NCBI GenBank assembly: GCA_020636645.1
Contig: JACJXO010000010.1
Coordinates: 1-64,000 of the forward strand
DNA from: Chitinophagales bacterium
GTDB lineage: Bacteria; Bacteroidota; Bacteroidia; Chitinophagales; BACL12
Reading direction: 5' to 3'
Length of the DNA stretch: 64,000 bases
The notes below the pieces were generated by a model. The model had not been told where the DNA came from and did not search any database. It was given only the letters and a program-made list of their open reading frames with translations. The number at the start of each line of letters is the position of its first letter. The stretch's first letter is position 1. This document shows, one piece after another, positions 25,995-35,219 of the stretch. A program made the translations under genes and the position numbers.

Positions 25995-26504
25995 ATGCCT
26001 CGTAATGAACTGCAAAAGACCACCACAGTGACATTCTTTTGGCCAAGTCTGATATACTCCTTTTCTTTTTTGTTTAGCTATTGTGATGATCAGCAAGACA
26101 GCCTTGAACTATTTATTTTTCCTCCCAGTAACTGCTATTTTGTGCTAAGCCTGACAGAAGGTACTGTGTACGCTTCAAGCATCACCTATATATATGGTGA
26201 GGATGAGCCGTATGACCTTGTGGATTCCAGCATTGTATCTATCCAGGGTAAGATTTCTGCCCTGAAAACCGATAGTATTAACCTCTTGCTCGATTCTAAT
26301 ATTAATGGGTTCTCGACCGAAGATCCACAGTTAAGGAAGTACGATGGGTTTCAGTCTAAAATTATTATTGGACAGAGAGCCTTCTTTCCTGTTGGCAATG
26401 ATGTTGTTTGCATGCAGGATATCGCCAGGATCTTGTCTGATTGCATCCATTATGAAGAATTAGGTTGTCATGAGTATTTTGATCTTTTGCGTCTTTCTGA
26501 TTAG
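25995..26504 (+). CDS. Orphan hypothetical protein
   Basis: 169 aa. The N-terminus has a hydrophobic segment after a polar start (TFFWPSLIYSFSFLFSYC), which could be a signal or membrane anchor; the following Cys is not in a good lipobox. The rest is a mixed alpha/beta sequence (SIQGKISALKTDSINLLL, FQSKIIIGQRAFFPVG) without known motifs. It is AT-rich relative to neighbours and isolated between two gene-free stretches, which may indicate recent acquisition. I do not recognise it. Confidence 0.55.
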   Translation: MPRNELQKTTTVTFFWPSLIYSFSFLFSYCDDQQDSLELFIFPPSNCYFVLSLTEGTVYASSITYIYGEDEPYDLVDSSIVSIQGKISALKTDSINLLLDSNINGFSTEDPQLRKYDGFQSKIIIGQRAFFPVGNDVVCMQDIARILSDCIHYEELGCHEYFDLLRLSD

Positions 26505-26694
26505 GCAATGCCCAGATCGATAGACCATGATCGGGCGGATTTTAAGGCATATTCAAACCCAACTGGAGACTCCGGCTCGGGGGCCGGAGAGACAGATGAT
26601 TTTGGTGAATGGACACCCTTCTGAGTTATTCCAGCCGTTTTTCGACACATGGTCACCCGCCGGTCAGAAATCGGGCTTTGAAGGGTGCTTTCCG

Positions 26695-26702
26695 TATCTT
26701 TG
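26695..26702 (+). promoter_or_regulatory. TAnnTTTG promoter element
   Basis: TATCTTTG, an exact match to the Bacteroidota -7 consensus, 46 bp upstream of the small gene that leads the mutL unit. Confidence 0.5.
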
Positions 26703-26747
26703 GAAGCACGCAGCAAACGAATCCACCACCGGCTGCGTTATACCGAT

Positions 26748-26990
26748 ATGCTGGGCAAAAATTCCATGTTCCGAACGCAGAAGCCACGTAAGTTCACTTA
26801 TGTGCCCATCTACTGGGATCCGGAGAAGGAAGAAAAAGAGCAGAAGCAGCGCTGGCGTGAAACAGGCGGGGAAGAGTCGTCCATCCGGTTCAATGAGGAA
26901 TTTCAATCCAAAATGAACCGCAAAACGAACAATACCCGCATCCTGATCATCGTCATTCTGTTGCTGATACTCTTTATTTTCTTTTGGTGA
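26748..26990 (+). CDS. Small C-tail-anchored membrane protein preceding mutL
   Basis: 80 aa from ATG 26748; ATG 26766 (MFRTQKPRKFTYVP) is equally possible and is where similarity to relatives begins. A basic/aromatic N-terminal motif FRTQKPRKFTYVPIYWDPEKEE is followed by a charged linker and one C-terminal membrane helix (ILIIVILLLILFIFFW). Proteins with this motif and a terminal helix occur next to mutL in many Bacteroidota; their role is unknown. Eleven bases separate it from mutL. Confidence 0.75.
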   Translation: MLGKNSMFRTQKPRKFTYVPIYWDPEKEEKEQKQRWRETGGEESSIRFNEEFQSKMNRKTNNTRILIIVILLLILFIFFW

Positions 26991-27001
26991 ACTTTGCGGC
27001 C

Positions 27002-28801
27002 ATGTCCGACATCATCCGGCTACTTCCTGATAACATAGCCAACCAGATCGCCGCCGGCGAGGTCATTCAACGACCGGCCAGCGTGGTCAAGGAGTTGCTG
27101 GAGAACGCCATTGATGCCGGGGCAGACCGGGTGCAGGTCATCATCAAGGATGCCGGACGCACCCTCATCCAGGTGATCGACAACGGCTGCGGCATGAGTG
27201 TGACCGACGCCCGCACCTGCTTTGAAAAACACGCTACCAGCAAGATCCGCAATGCCGACGATCTCTTTGCCATCCGCACCATGGGATTCCGTGGCGAAGC
27301 GCTGGCCAGTATAGCTGCCATAGCCCAGGTGGAGATGAAGACCAGGTTACACGATGAAGACCTTGGAACCTTCATCATCATTGAAGGGTTCGAGGTCAAG
27401 AGCCAGGAACCCTGTCAGACCGCCGAAGGCACCAGCATCGCCGTGCGCAATCTCTTCTTCAATGTACCCGCCCGTCGCAATTTCCTAAAAAGCAACACAG
27501 TAGAGCTCCGCCATATCGTCGATGAATTTGAACGGGTGGCGCTGGCACATTCGCAGGTGTTCTTCAGTCTGCAGCACAATGGTGTGGAGTTGTTCCACCT
27601 CAATAAGGCCAACCTTCGGCAGCGCATCATCCACCTGTTCGGCAACAACTACAATGAGAAGCTGGTGCCTATCGAGGAACAAACCTCAGTGACCAGGCTG
27701 TCGGGCTTCATCGGCAAACCCGACAGTGCCCGCAAAACAAGGGGAGAACAGTTCTTCTTCGTCAACAATCGCTTCATCCGCAGTCCCTATCTGCAGCATG
27801 CCGTCATCAATGCCTACGACCAGATGCTGCCCGACGGTCATTATCCATTATACGTCATTTTCATCGAGATCGATCCTGCCCGCATAGATGTGAACGTGCA
27901 TCCCACCAAGCAGGAGATCAAGTTCGAAGACGAACGCATCATTTATACTTTCATCCAGGCAGCGGCCAGACATGCGCTGGCACAGTACAGTATTGCCCCG
28001 ACGCTGGATTTCGATCAGGACCCGACCTTCGCTAATCTGCCGGCATTCATCCATCCCCACAAGGAAGAAACAACGGTAACCACCGGTTTCAAGGTGATGC
28101 CTAGCAAGATGAATGAGGTGGAAAAACAGGCATTCCCCGACTGGAAAAAAGAAAGATCATCCTGGCCGAAACAAGACGAAATTTCTTCCAAAACCTTTCC
28201 CGAACTGGATGATGCCGACGAAGGCCTGACTGTGAGTACCGCCTTTCAGGTACACCAGCGGTATATCATTTCACAGATCAGATCAGGGTATATCGTTATC
28301 GACCAGCAGGCCGCTCATGAGCGCATTTTGTTCGAACGTTACCTGAAGCACCTCCACGATAAAAAACACCACAGCCAGCAGTCGCTGTTTCCCAGTACCC
28401 TGCAGGTATCACCCGGAGATGCAGCCCTGATGCAGGACCTCCTTCCGGAGATCAACCAGCTGGGTTTTGACATTCAGCCCTTTGGCAAAGACACCTTTGT
28501 GATCCATGGTGTGCCGCCTGAACTGGAGAACCAGGACGAACGAAAAGTGCTGGAAGAACTGATCGAACAATGCAAGGCAGACCAGGCCGATCTGAAGCTC
28601 AACAAACATGAGATCCTGGCCAAAAGTCTGGCAAAGAGCAATGCCATTCAGGCGGGCAGGAAACTCAGCAACCAGGAAATGCGTTCATTGATAGATGAAC
28701 TTTTTGCCTGCCAGACGCCTTATTTATCACCGGCCGGTCACCACACCTTTGTTACATTTGAATTGGAAGAACTGGCCCGGCAGTTTCAAAGACCACAGTA
28801 A
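27002..28801 (+). CDS. mutL: DNA mismatch repair protein MutL
   Basis: 599 aa from the ATG at 27002 (MSDIIRLLPDNIANQIAAGEV); a GTG 18 bp upstream is not needed. The GHKL ATPase blocks are intact: ELLENAIDAGA, DNGCGM, TMGFRGEALASI and GTSIAVRNLFFNVPARRNFLK. In the C-terminal dimerisation domain the endonuclease motif DQHA is changed to DQQAAHERILFE, so the metal-binding His is missing and nicking activity is doubtful. MutL couples MutS recognition of mismatches to excision. A CTTTG box directly upstream of the start resembles the -7 element. It leads a run of co-oriented genes through the two rhomboids to cysS. Confidence 0.97.
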   Translation: MSDIIRLLPDNIANQIAAGEVIQRPASVVKELLENAIDAGADRVQVIIKDAGRTLIQVIDNGCGMSVTDARTCFEKHATSKIRNADDLFAIRTMGFRGEALASIAAIAQVEMKTRLHDEDLGTFIIIEGFEVKSQEPCQTAEGTSIAVRNLFFNVPARRNFLKSNTVELRHIVDEFERVALAHSQVFFSLQHNGVELFHLNKANLRQRIIHLFGNNYNEKLVPIEEQTSVTRLSGFIGKPDSARKTRGEQFFFVNNRFIRSPYLQHAVINAYDQMLPDGHYPLYVIFIEIDPARIDVNVHPTKQEIKFEDERIIYTFIQAAARHALAQYSIAPTLDFDQDPTFANLPAFIHPHKEETTVTTGFKVMPSKMNEVEKQAFPDWKKERSSWPKQDEISSKTFPELDDADEGLTVSTAFQVHQRYIISQIRSGYIVIDQQAAHERILFERYLKHLHDKKHHSQQSLFPSTLQVSPGDAALMQDLLPEINQLGFDIQPFGKDTFVIHGVPPELENQDERKVLEELIEQCKADQADLKLNKHEILAKSLAKSNAIQAGRKLSNQEMRSLIDELFACQTPYLSPAGHHTFVTFELEELARQFQRPQ

Positions 28802-28810
28802 AAGAAAGAC

Positions 28811-29512
28811 ATGACACAATTCGGCATGCAGCGATTCAATTATCTGCCGCCGGTGATCAAGAATTTGTTGATCATCAACGGACTGGTATTTCTCGCTACA
28901 TGGGCTATTCCGGGGCTGACAGAAAAGCTGGCCCTGTATTATCCCGCATCTCCTTATTTCAGGCCCTACCAGATCGTGACCCACATGTTCACGCACGGGT
29001 CTTTGTCGCACATTTTTTTCAACATGTTCGCTTTGTGGATGCTGGGTGCTGTGCTGGAGAATGTCTGGGGACCCAAACGCTTCCTGACCTATTACCTGAT
29101 CACAGGTCTGGGAGCTGCGGCACTGCATACGGGCATCCATGCGTGGCAGGTATATGATATCACCGGTTCACTCATGCCGCATGTAACCGAGAATGCGATA
29201 CAGGGAAATTTCACCCAGGCACAGATGCAGAAACTGAGCGCCATATTCGCCCCCACCGTAGGGGCATCCGGAGCTGTTTACGGAATACTGCTGGCCTTCG
29301 GCATGCTGTTTCCCAATACATTATTATATATATATTTCCTTGTTCCGATCAAGGCCAAGTACCTGGTCATCATTTTCACTGCGCTGGAATTGTACCTTGC
29401 ATTCATCAACAACCCGGCAGATAACATCGCTCACTTTGCGCATCTGGGAGGTATGCTGTTCGGCTTCGTGCTGATCAAGATCTGGCAAAGAGATAACAGA
29501 AGATTTTACTGA
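28811..29512 (+). CDS. Rhomboid family intramembrane serine protease (first copy)
   Basis: 233 aa with about six membrane helices. HGSLSHIFFNMFAL supplies the conserved Asn71 region, GASGAVYG the nucleophile Ser153, and HFAHLGGML the catalytic His211. The protease cuts membrane proteins within or near their helices; the substrate is unknown. Its stop overlaps the ATG of the second rhomboid gene by one base (TGATG), so the two are translationally coupled. Tandem rhomboids next to mutL are a conserved Bacteroidota arrangement. Confidence 0.95.
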   Translation: MTQFGMQRFNYLPPVIKNLLIINGLVFLATWAIPGLTEKLALYYPASPYFRPYQIVTHMFTHGSLSHIFFNMFALWMLGAVLENVWGPKRFLTYYLITGLGAAALHTGIHAWQVYDITGSLMPHVTENAIQGNFTQAQMQKLSAIFAPTVGASGAVYGILLAFGMLFPNTLLYIYFLVPIKAKYLVIIFTALELYLAFINNPADNIAHFAHLGGMLFGFVLIKIWQRDNRRFY

Positions 29513-30390
29513 TGCTGGAAGAGGTCAGACGGTATTTCAGAAATGGTTCTCCCATTACCAGGCTCATACTGGCGAATGTCATCATCTTCGTGATGCAGAG
29601 CATCATCCTGCTCGGATTCACCATCGCAGGCTCAGGAACTGCATTCAGCAACTTCCTGACCAACTTGTATTTTCCGGCTGAGCTTTCTGAGCTTTTTCGG
29701 CAGCCCTGGACGCTGATCACCTATCAGTTTCTGCATGATCCTGTAAGTATCTTTCACATCCTGTTTAATATGCTCTATCTCTATTGGTTCGGGCGTATTC
29801 TCACCGATTTTCTGCACAAGCGTTATATCGTTCCGCTCTACCTGACCGGTGGCATCATAGGTGCTTTCAGCTTCATGCTGATCTTTAATATCTCTCCGTC
29901 ATTTCAGACGCATGCGTATATACTTGGCGCTTCCGGCTCAGTGCTGGCCATTGTAGCTGCCGCAGCCACGCTGGTGCCTGACTATACGGTGAACCTGGTT
30001 TTCATCGGACCTGTCAGGCTCAAATGGATCGCTCTTATTGCTGTACTCATTGATGTGATCGGTGTGTCAGCAGGTGGCAATGCCGGGGGGCATCTGGCGC
30101 ATCTGGGTGGGGCACTGACAGGCTTTCTGTTCATCCGCTCCTACCGGATGGGACTGCACTGGTTTGATGGGATCATTGCCCTCTATGATAATCTGGTGGC
30201 GAGATTCCGCAGGCAGCCCAGGGTGGTCTATGTACGTCGCGACGAAAAACCCAAACAGAAACAACAACCCGGAAGGCCTGACGCACAACAGGCGAAAATG
30301 GATGCCATACTGGACAAGATCAACCAGTCCGGGTATGACAGCCTCAGTAAAGAGGAAAAGGATTTCTTATTTCGCATGAGCAAAGACTGA
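29512..30390 (+). CDS. Rhomboid family intramembrane serine protease (second copy)
   Basis: 292 aa. Six-helix core with FHILFNMLYLYWFG, nucleophile Ser141 in LGASGSV and His197 in GGHLAHLGG, then a basic linker (RRQPRVVYVRRDEKPKQKQQ) and a short conserved C-terminal helix module (MDAILDKINQSGYDSLSKEEKDF) facing the cytoplasm. It differs from the first copy in the loop 1 region and in this tail, so the two are not recent duplicates and may form a heteromeric or sequential protease system (inference). Its stop overlaps the next start by one base. Confidence 0.95.
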   Translation: MLEEVRRYFRNGSPITRLILANVIIFVMQSIILLGFTIAGSGTAFSNFLTNLYFPAELSELFRQPWTLITYQFLHDPVSIFHILFNMLYLYWFGRILTDFLHKRYIVPLYLTGGIIGAFSFMLIFNISPSFQTHAYILGASGSVLAIVAAAATLVPDYTVNLVFIGPVRLKWIALIAVLIDVIGVSAGGNAGGHLAHLGGALTGFLFIRSYRMGLHWFDGIIALYDNLVARFRRQPRVVYVRRDEKPKQKQQPGRPDAQQAKMDAILDKINQSGYDSLSKEEKDFLFRMSKD

Positions 30391-31478
30391 TGAAACTGGG
30401 CAGGATCTTACTGGCAATTGTTACTGTGGCTGCGTCTGCAGCACTGGTGTTGTCATATAGTTCCAGGTTCATTTCGCCGTCTGCACTTTGGTACACTGCC
30501 CTGTTCGGCCTGGCATATTTTCCTATACTTTTGGTCTTCCTCCTGCTCACAGTGCTCTGGTTCTTTGTGCACAAAAGGGTATTCTGGATCCTGCTGGTGT
30601 TGCTGCTCATAGGTTGGCCGGCGCACCGTACCAGCTTTGCCATGGGGAAAAAAAATACGGAGCCGGCAGATTCCCTGCAGACATTTTCAGTGGCTACTTT
30701 TAATACCAAAGGCTTCGATCTCAATGCAAAGGAGCCGGACCGCGAATCGGTCATGAAGACCATACTGGAGGCCGATGCGGACATCATCTGCCTCCAGGAG
30801 TTCAATTCCTGGAAGAAGGAAGGTATGCCCAATAACAGGCAGGAAATTGCCGATGGTACCGGACTTCCTTACCAGTACTACCACAAGTCATACGAGAACA
30901 GAAAGAAGACCAGAAGTTACGGCCTGATCATCTACAGCCGTTTCCCGATACTGAAGTATGGTGAACTGGATTACCCTGCAATCAGCAAACTCAATACCAC
31001 CATCTGGGCTGACATACTGATCTATGGCGATACCATCCGCCTCTTCTCCACCCACCTGCAATCGAACCAGCTGACCCACAGCGATTTTGAGTTCATAGAC
31101 CAGACAGGAAGCAGCGATACGCTCAGTTTTGAACCGGCCAGGGTGGCAAATAAGCTTCGTGACAGCTATAAATTGCGTGCAGAACAGGTGGAGGTGATCA
31201 GACAGGCCCTGGATGCCAGTCCGCACCCGGTGCTGTTCTGCGGCGATTTCAATGATACGCCCGTTTCTTACGCATACCGTAAGATCAGCGAAGGTCTGGA
31301 TGATGCTTTTCTGCATTGTGGCCGAGGACTGGGAGCTACGTATTCGCCTGCTCCGCTCATACGGATCGACTATATGCTCTATACGCCGGCAGTGCTCAAA
31401 GCACTGGATTATGAACGAAGAAGGTCAGCCGGATCAGATCATTACCTCGTGAGATCGGTATTCAGTCTGCAGCCTTAA
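30390..31478 (+). CDS. Membrane-anchored endonuclease/exonuclease/phosphatase-fold hydrolase
   Basis: 362 aa. Three N-terminal membrane helices (about 5-85) are followed by an EEP domain: SVATFNTKGF, ICLQEFNSW (metal-binding Glu), RSYGLIIYSRFPI, STHLQSNQ, FCGDFNDTP and the terminal GSDHYLV. All metal and catalytic blocks are present. The domain is probably periplasmic; substrates in this fold include nucleic acids, phosphoinositides and sphingomyelin, and the sequence does not choose. It is coupled to the rhomboid genes by a one-base overlap. Confidence 0.9.
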   Translation: MKLGRILLAIVTVAASAALVLSYSSRFISPSALWYTALFGLAYFPILLVFLLLTVLWFFVHKRVFWILLVLLLIGWPAHRTSFAMGKKNTEPADSLQTFSVATFNTKGFDLNAKEPDRESVMKTILEADADIICLQEFNSWKKEGMPNNRQEIADGTGLPYQYYHKSYENRKKTRSYGLIIYSRFPILKYGELDYPAISKLNTTIWADILIYGDTIRLFSTHLQSNQLTHSDFEFIDQTGSSDTLSFEPARVANKLRDSYKLRAEQVEVIRQALDASPHPVLFCGDFNDTPVSYAYRKISEGLDDAFLHCGRGLGATYSPAPLIRIDYMLYTPAVLKALDYERRRSAGSDHYLVRSVFSLQP

Positions 31479-31489
31479 AGCCTTCTTGG

Positions 31490-31497
31490 TATTTTTG
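31490..31497 (+). promoter_or_regulatory. TAnnTTTG promoter element before cysS
   Basis: TATTTTTG lies 4 bp before the cysS ATG. If used, the message would be almost leaderless. Confidence 0.45.
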
Positions 31498-31501
31498 TGC
31501 C

Positions 31502-33004
31502 ATGCCCAATGAATTGTTCCACCAGAATGAACTGCTGGTCTATAATACCACGACCAGAAGCAAAGAGGTCTTCCGGCCACTGCATGCCCCGTTTGTAGGT
31601 ATGTATGTGTGCGGCCCTACCGTGTACAGCGAACCGCACCTGGGCAACTGCCGCACCTTCGTGTCTTTTGATATGATCTACCGCTACCTGCGTCACCTGG
31701 GTTATAAGGTCAGGTATGTGCGGAATATCACGGATGCCGGACATATAGAAAGCACAGCAGGTACTACCGGCGACCGCATCTCTGAACAGGCCCGGCTGGA
31801 ACAGGTGGAGCCTATGGAGATCGTGCAGAAATACAGCACAGCCTTCCGGAACATCATGGCGAAGTTCAACGCCTTACCTCCGGATATTGAACCTACTGCT
31901 ACCGGACATATCATCGAGCAGATCGAGATGACCAAAGCCATTCTGGAAAGTGGCTATGCGTATGAGGTGGATGGCAATGTGTTCTTTGACGTAGAGAAAT
32001 TTGCTAAAGATCATCCCTATACCCAGCTGAGTGGCCGGAATCTGGAAGAGATGCTGAATAATACCAGAGACCTGGGCGGACAGGAACTCAAGAAAGGCCG
32101 CCTGGATTTTGCGTTGTGGATCAAGGCAAAACCCGAACACCTGCAGCGCTGGCCAAGTCCCTGGGGTGAAGGGTACCCCGGCTGGCATATCGAGTGTTCA
32201 GCCATGAGCACGAAGTATCTGGGTAAGCAATTCGATATTCACGGCGGTGGCATGGATCTTATTCCTACCCATCATACCAATGAGGTAGCGCAGAGTGTGG
32301 CCTGCAACCACACCACACCGGTGCGCTATTGGCTGCATACCAATATGCTCACGGTGAACGGACAGAAAATGAGCAAGAGCCTGGGTAACAGCTTTCTTCC
32401 CGAAGAATTATTCTCCGGTTCACATCCGTTGCTGGACAGGGGCTATAGCCCTATGACCGTACGCTTCTTCATGTTGCAGGCGCATTACAGCAGTACGCTG
32501 GACTTCACCAATGAAGCGCTCCAGGCGGCGGAAAAAGGGTATCGCAGGCTGATGTCCATGCTGGAGAACCTGGAAGCACTGAAACCATCAGGTGCGGTAG
32601 ACGATACCACAGAGAAAGCATTGAATGCTTCTATGTTGGCCATGTATGCGGGCATGAACAATGACTTCAATACTCCGCAGGCTATAGCGGCCATGAATGA
32701 AGCAAGTGCGCTGATCAATACGGCAGCGCATACCGGCAGCGGAGAGATATCAGCTCGGCCAGACACCCTGGAACGGATGCAGAATACCTGTAGAACATTT
32801 GTATATGATGTTTTCGGATTGAAATCGGAAGACGATGCAGGTGGCGATGTACTGGACGGCGTCATGAACCTGGTCATTGATATCCGTAAAGAAGCCAGAA
32901 GCAACAAGGACTTTGCTACATCAGACAAGATCAGAGATGTACTCTCTGCGGTTGGTATCGTGCTAAAGGACAGTAAGGAAGGCACCACCTGGGAACAATC
33001 CTGA
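31502..33004 (+). CDS. cysS: Cysteinyl-tRNA synthetase
   Basis: 500 aa, class I synthetase. HLGN (46-49) and KMSKS (289-293) are the ATP signatures; Cys37 in YVCGPTVY, the Cys of GWHIECSAMS, and the His/Glu of THHTNE form the zinc site that selects cysteine. The C-terminal anticodon-binding region (IRKEARSNKDFATSDKIRDVL) is complete. It charges tRNA-Cys in the cytoplasm. The next gene starts one base after its stop. Confidence 0.98.
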   Translation: MPNELFHQNELLVYNTTTRSKEVFRPLHAPFVGMYVCGPTVYSEPHLGNCRTFVSFDMIYRYLRHLGYKVRYVRNITDAGHIESTAGTTGDRISEQARLEQVEPMEIVQKYSTAFRNIMAKFNALPPDIEPTATGHIIEQIEMTKAILESGYAYEVDGNVFFDVEKFAKDHPYTQLSGRNLEEMLNNTRDLGGQELKKGRLDFALWIKAKPEHLQRWPSPWGEGYPGWHIECSAMSTKYLGKQFDIHGGGMDLIPTHHTNEVAQSVACNHTTPVRYWLHTNMLTVNGQKMSKSLGNSFLPEELFSGSHPLLDRGYSPMTVRFFMLQAHYSSTLDFTNEALQAAEKGYRRLMSMLENLEALKPSGAVDDTTEKALNASMLAMYAGMNNDFNTPQAIAAMNEASALINTAAHTGSGEISARPDTLERMQNTCRTFVYDVFGLKSEDDAGGDVLDGVMNLVIDIRKEARSNKDFATSDKIRDVLSAVGIVLKDSKEGTTWEQS

Positions 33005-33005
33005 T

Positions 33006-33773
33006 ATGCAGGCATTCGACCACGAAGTCCCTTATTATGACAGGCAATTCACCGATGCGCCTATAGGCCGTTTGCAGCGAAAGCTGGTCTGGCAGGTGCT
33101 GAAGCATTATTTGCCCGACCCTACGATGCAGGTGCTGGAGACCAACGCAGGTACAGGTCCCGACGCTCTTTGGTTGCAACAGGCAGGACACCGGGTGATA
33201 CCTACGGATGCTTCTTCTGCCATGGTAGAACGCATGCGGAAGAAAGGACTGGATGCACACATCTGGGACATCAACGATACGGTTCCTGTAGAACTCAGGC
33301 AACAGCGATATGATCTGGTGTTCTCGAATTTCAGTGGATGGAACTGTGTAGATGAGCAAGCACTTTCAGCGCTCTCAGATGAACTGGCGGAATGTACCAC
33401 AGACAAAGCTGTTGTGGTGACCGTATTGTTCGGCCGATGGGTGGTTTGGGAATACCTGTATTTTTTCTTTCGTCTGCAGTGGAAACAGATCTTTCGAAGA
33501 CTGCGCAAACAGACCGATGCCTTTGTGGGAGGTACCACCATCCCGGTATGGTATCACCGGAAGAGAGATATGCAGACAGCATTCGATGCACATTTCGACC
33601 TGATCGCCCGTTATCCGGTGGGCAGTTTTCTTCCCCCCACTTACCTGCAGCCACTGAATCGCTTCCGGGGGTTGCTGAAATTCCTGTTTCTGTTTGATAC
33701 CCTGATGACCCGCTGGCGTATCTGCCCCGATACAGCTGATCATACGGTCTATGTCTTCCGTCGTAAGCCATAG
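33006..33773 (+). CDS. Class I SAM-dependent methyltransferase
   Basis: 255 aa. The SAM motif is VLETNAGTGPDALWLQQAGHRVIPTDAS (Gly-rich loop about 46-50, acidic end of strand 2 at Asp67), then YDLVFSNFSGWNC. The C-terminal half has a hydrophobic/aromatic stretch (VVWEYLYFFFRLQWKQIFRR) that could hold a lipid or sit at the membrane. Substrate unknown. It begins one base after cysS but is functionally closer to the radical SAM cluster downstream: similar methyltransferase, radical SAM and transferase genes follow on the same strand (context inference). Confidence 0.85.
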   Translation: MQAFDHEVPYYDRQFTDAPIGRLQRKLVWQVLKHYLPDPTMQVLETNAGTGPDALWLQQAGHRVIPTDASSAMVERMRKKGLDAHIWDINDTVPVELRQQRYDLVFSNFSGWNCVDEQALSALSDELAECTTDKAVVVTVLFGRWVVWEYLYFFFRLQWKQIFRRLRKQTDAFVGGTTIPVWYHRKRDMQTAFDAHFDLIARYPVGSFLPPTYLQPLNRFRGLLKFLFLFDTLMTRWRICPDTADHTVYVFRRKP

Positions 33774-33810
33774 CAGGACAAACGATTGACCATCGCCCGC
33801 ACCGAACTGC

Positions 33811-33818
33811 TATCTTTA
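33811..33818 (+). promoter_or_regulatory. TAnnTTTG-like promoter element
   Basis: TATCTTTA lies 4 bp before the GTG start of the first radical SAM gene, with a TTG 22 bp upstream. This suggests that the radical SAM cluster has its own promoter. Confidence 0.45.
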
Positions 33819-33822
33819 GGCT

Positions 33823-35187
33823 GTGCCGGGCATACTCTTTACACACGGCTATTTTCTGCAGGACGACGCAAAGGAGCAGCAGATCATGCGGCCCTATCCG
33901 CCGTTAGGCATGCTGTATGTATCGGCATGGCTAACGAAACATGACCTGGAAAACCGGGTTTTTGATACCACCTTTTCCACTATGGAAAAACTGCAGGAAG
34001 AAATACTGTCTTCCCGGCCTGAATTCCTTTGCCTGTATGTCAATCTGATGACCAGGGTGAACATCGTACGCATCCTGCATTGGATGCAGGAACAGATGCC
34101 GGAAACAGTGCTGATCGTTGGCGGACCGGAAGTGCGTTACCACGCAGAGCAGCTGCTGGATCATGGAGCCGGTTATGTGGTGGTTGGGGAAGGCGAACAG
34201 ACCTGTCTGGAACTGATACAGGAATTGCAGCAAGGAAAAGAGCCCTTGCAGGTGAGCGGATTGATCTTTCGCACAGCCGATGGCACCATTCATCGCAGTG
34301 GTGAAAGACATAAGATCAAAGACCTGGATGAGCTGCCATTACCTGCCCGGGATAAGATAGATCTGCGCCTGTATCTGGATGCTTGGAAACAAAGGCATGG
34401 CATGAATGCCGTATCGGTCAACACCATGCGGGGCTGTCCGTACAGCTGTAAATGGTGCAGTCGTGCGGTGTATGGTATGAGTTATCGCCGGCGCAGTGTG
34501 ACTCATGTGGTGGATGAATTGCTGCATATCAAAAAGACCTGGGCACCTGATACGTTGTGGTTCGTGGATGATGTGTTCACCGTCAGCCATAAGTGGCTGG
34601 CTGCCTTCTGTGAAGAAGTGACCGGTCGTGAAGCGGTCATCCCTTATGAATGCATCACCCGTGCCGACAGGATGAATGAAGAAGTGATACGCATGCTGAA
34701 GGCCAGCGGATGTTTCCGGGTATGGATCGGTGCAGAGAGTGGCAGCCAGAAGGTCATAGACCTGATGGACAGAAGGGTGGAAGTGGAGCAGGTTCGAAAC
34801 ATGATACAGCTTGCGAGGCAACACGGACTGGAAGCCGGCACCTTCATCATGCTGGGCTATCCGGGCGAAACGGAAGCAGATATTGAAGAGACCATCCGGC
34901 ATCTGCAGCTGTCGCATCCTGATCATTACACCATCACAGTTGCCTATCCGATCAAGGGTACCGAACTGTATGCCGAAGTGGAGCCGCATTTCCTCAATGC
35001 GCCTGACTGGTCAACCACCAGCGACAGGCAGCAGGATTTTGCCAGAACCTATTCCAGGAAATTCTATGACCATGCAGTGCGCTATGTGGTCAACAAGGTG
35101 GAGACCAGCAGAACAAAAGGTTTCCGCTCTGTCAAACATCGGTTCAAGGCCGCGGCTGCAAAAAGCATGATGGCCATCAGCAAATAA
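33823..35187 (+). CDS. B12-binding-domain radical SAM protein A
   Basis: 454 aa with GTG start. The N-terminal part (about 1-155) is a Rossmann-like cobalamin-binding domain (MRPYPPLGMLYVSAWL, VLIVGGPEVRYHAEQLLDHGAGYVVVGEGE); the DxHxxG base-off motif is not visible, as in many of this class. The radical SAM cluster motif is C205-x3-C209-x2-C212 in RGCPYSCKWCSRAVYG, followed by LWFVDDVF, GAESGSQ and LGYPGE. Relatives include methylases and cyclases of lipids, antibiotics and bacteriochlorophyll; the substrate is unknown. It resembles protein C at 40592 (shared PYPPL and GCPxxCxWCxxxxYG blocks) and probably arose by duplication with it. Confidence 0.9.
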   Translation: MPGILFTHGYFLQDDAKEQQIMRPYPPLGMLYVSAWLTKHDLENRVFDTTFSTMEKLQEEILSSRPEFLCLYVNLMTRVNIVRILHWMQEQMPETVLIVGGPEVRYHAEQLLDHGAGYVVVGEGEQTCLELIQELQQGKEPLQVSGLIFRTADGTIHRSGERHKIKDLDELPLPARDKIDLRLYLDAWKQRHGMNAVSVNTMRGCPYSCKWCSRAVYGMSYRRRSVTHVVDELLHIKKTWAPDTLWFVDDVFTVSHKWLAAFCEEVTGREAVIPYECITRADRMNEEVIRMLKASGCFRVWIGAESGSQKVIDLMDRRVEVEQVRNMIQLARQHGLEAGTFIMLGYPGETEADIEETIRHLQLSHPDHYTITVAYPIKGTELYAEVEPHFLNAPDWSTTSDRQQDFARTYSRKFYDHAVRYVVNKVETSRTKGFRSVKHRFKAAAAKSMMAISK

Positions 35188-35219
35188 GACCGGAAACGGT
35201 TCGTTTAGTACAAGACCTC

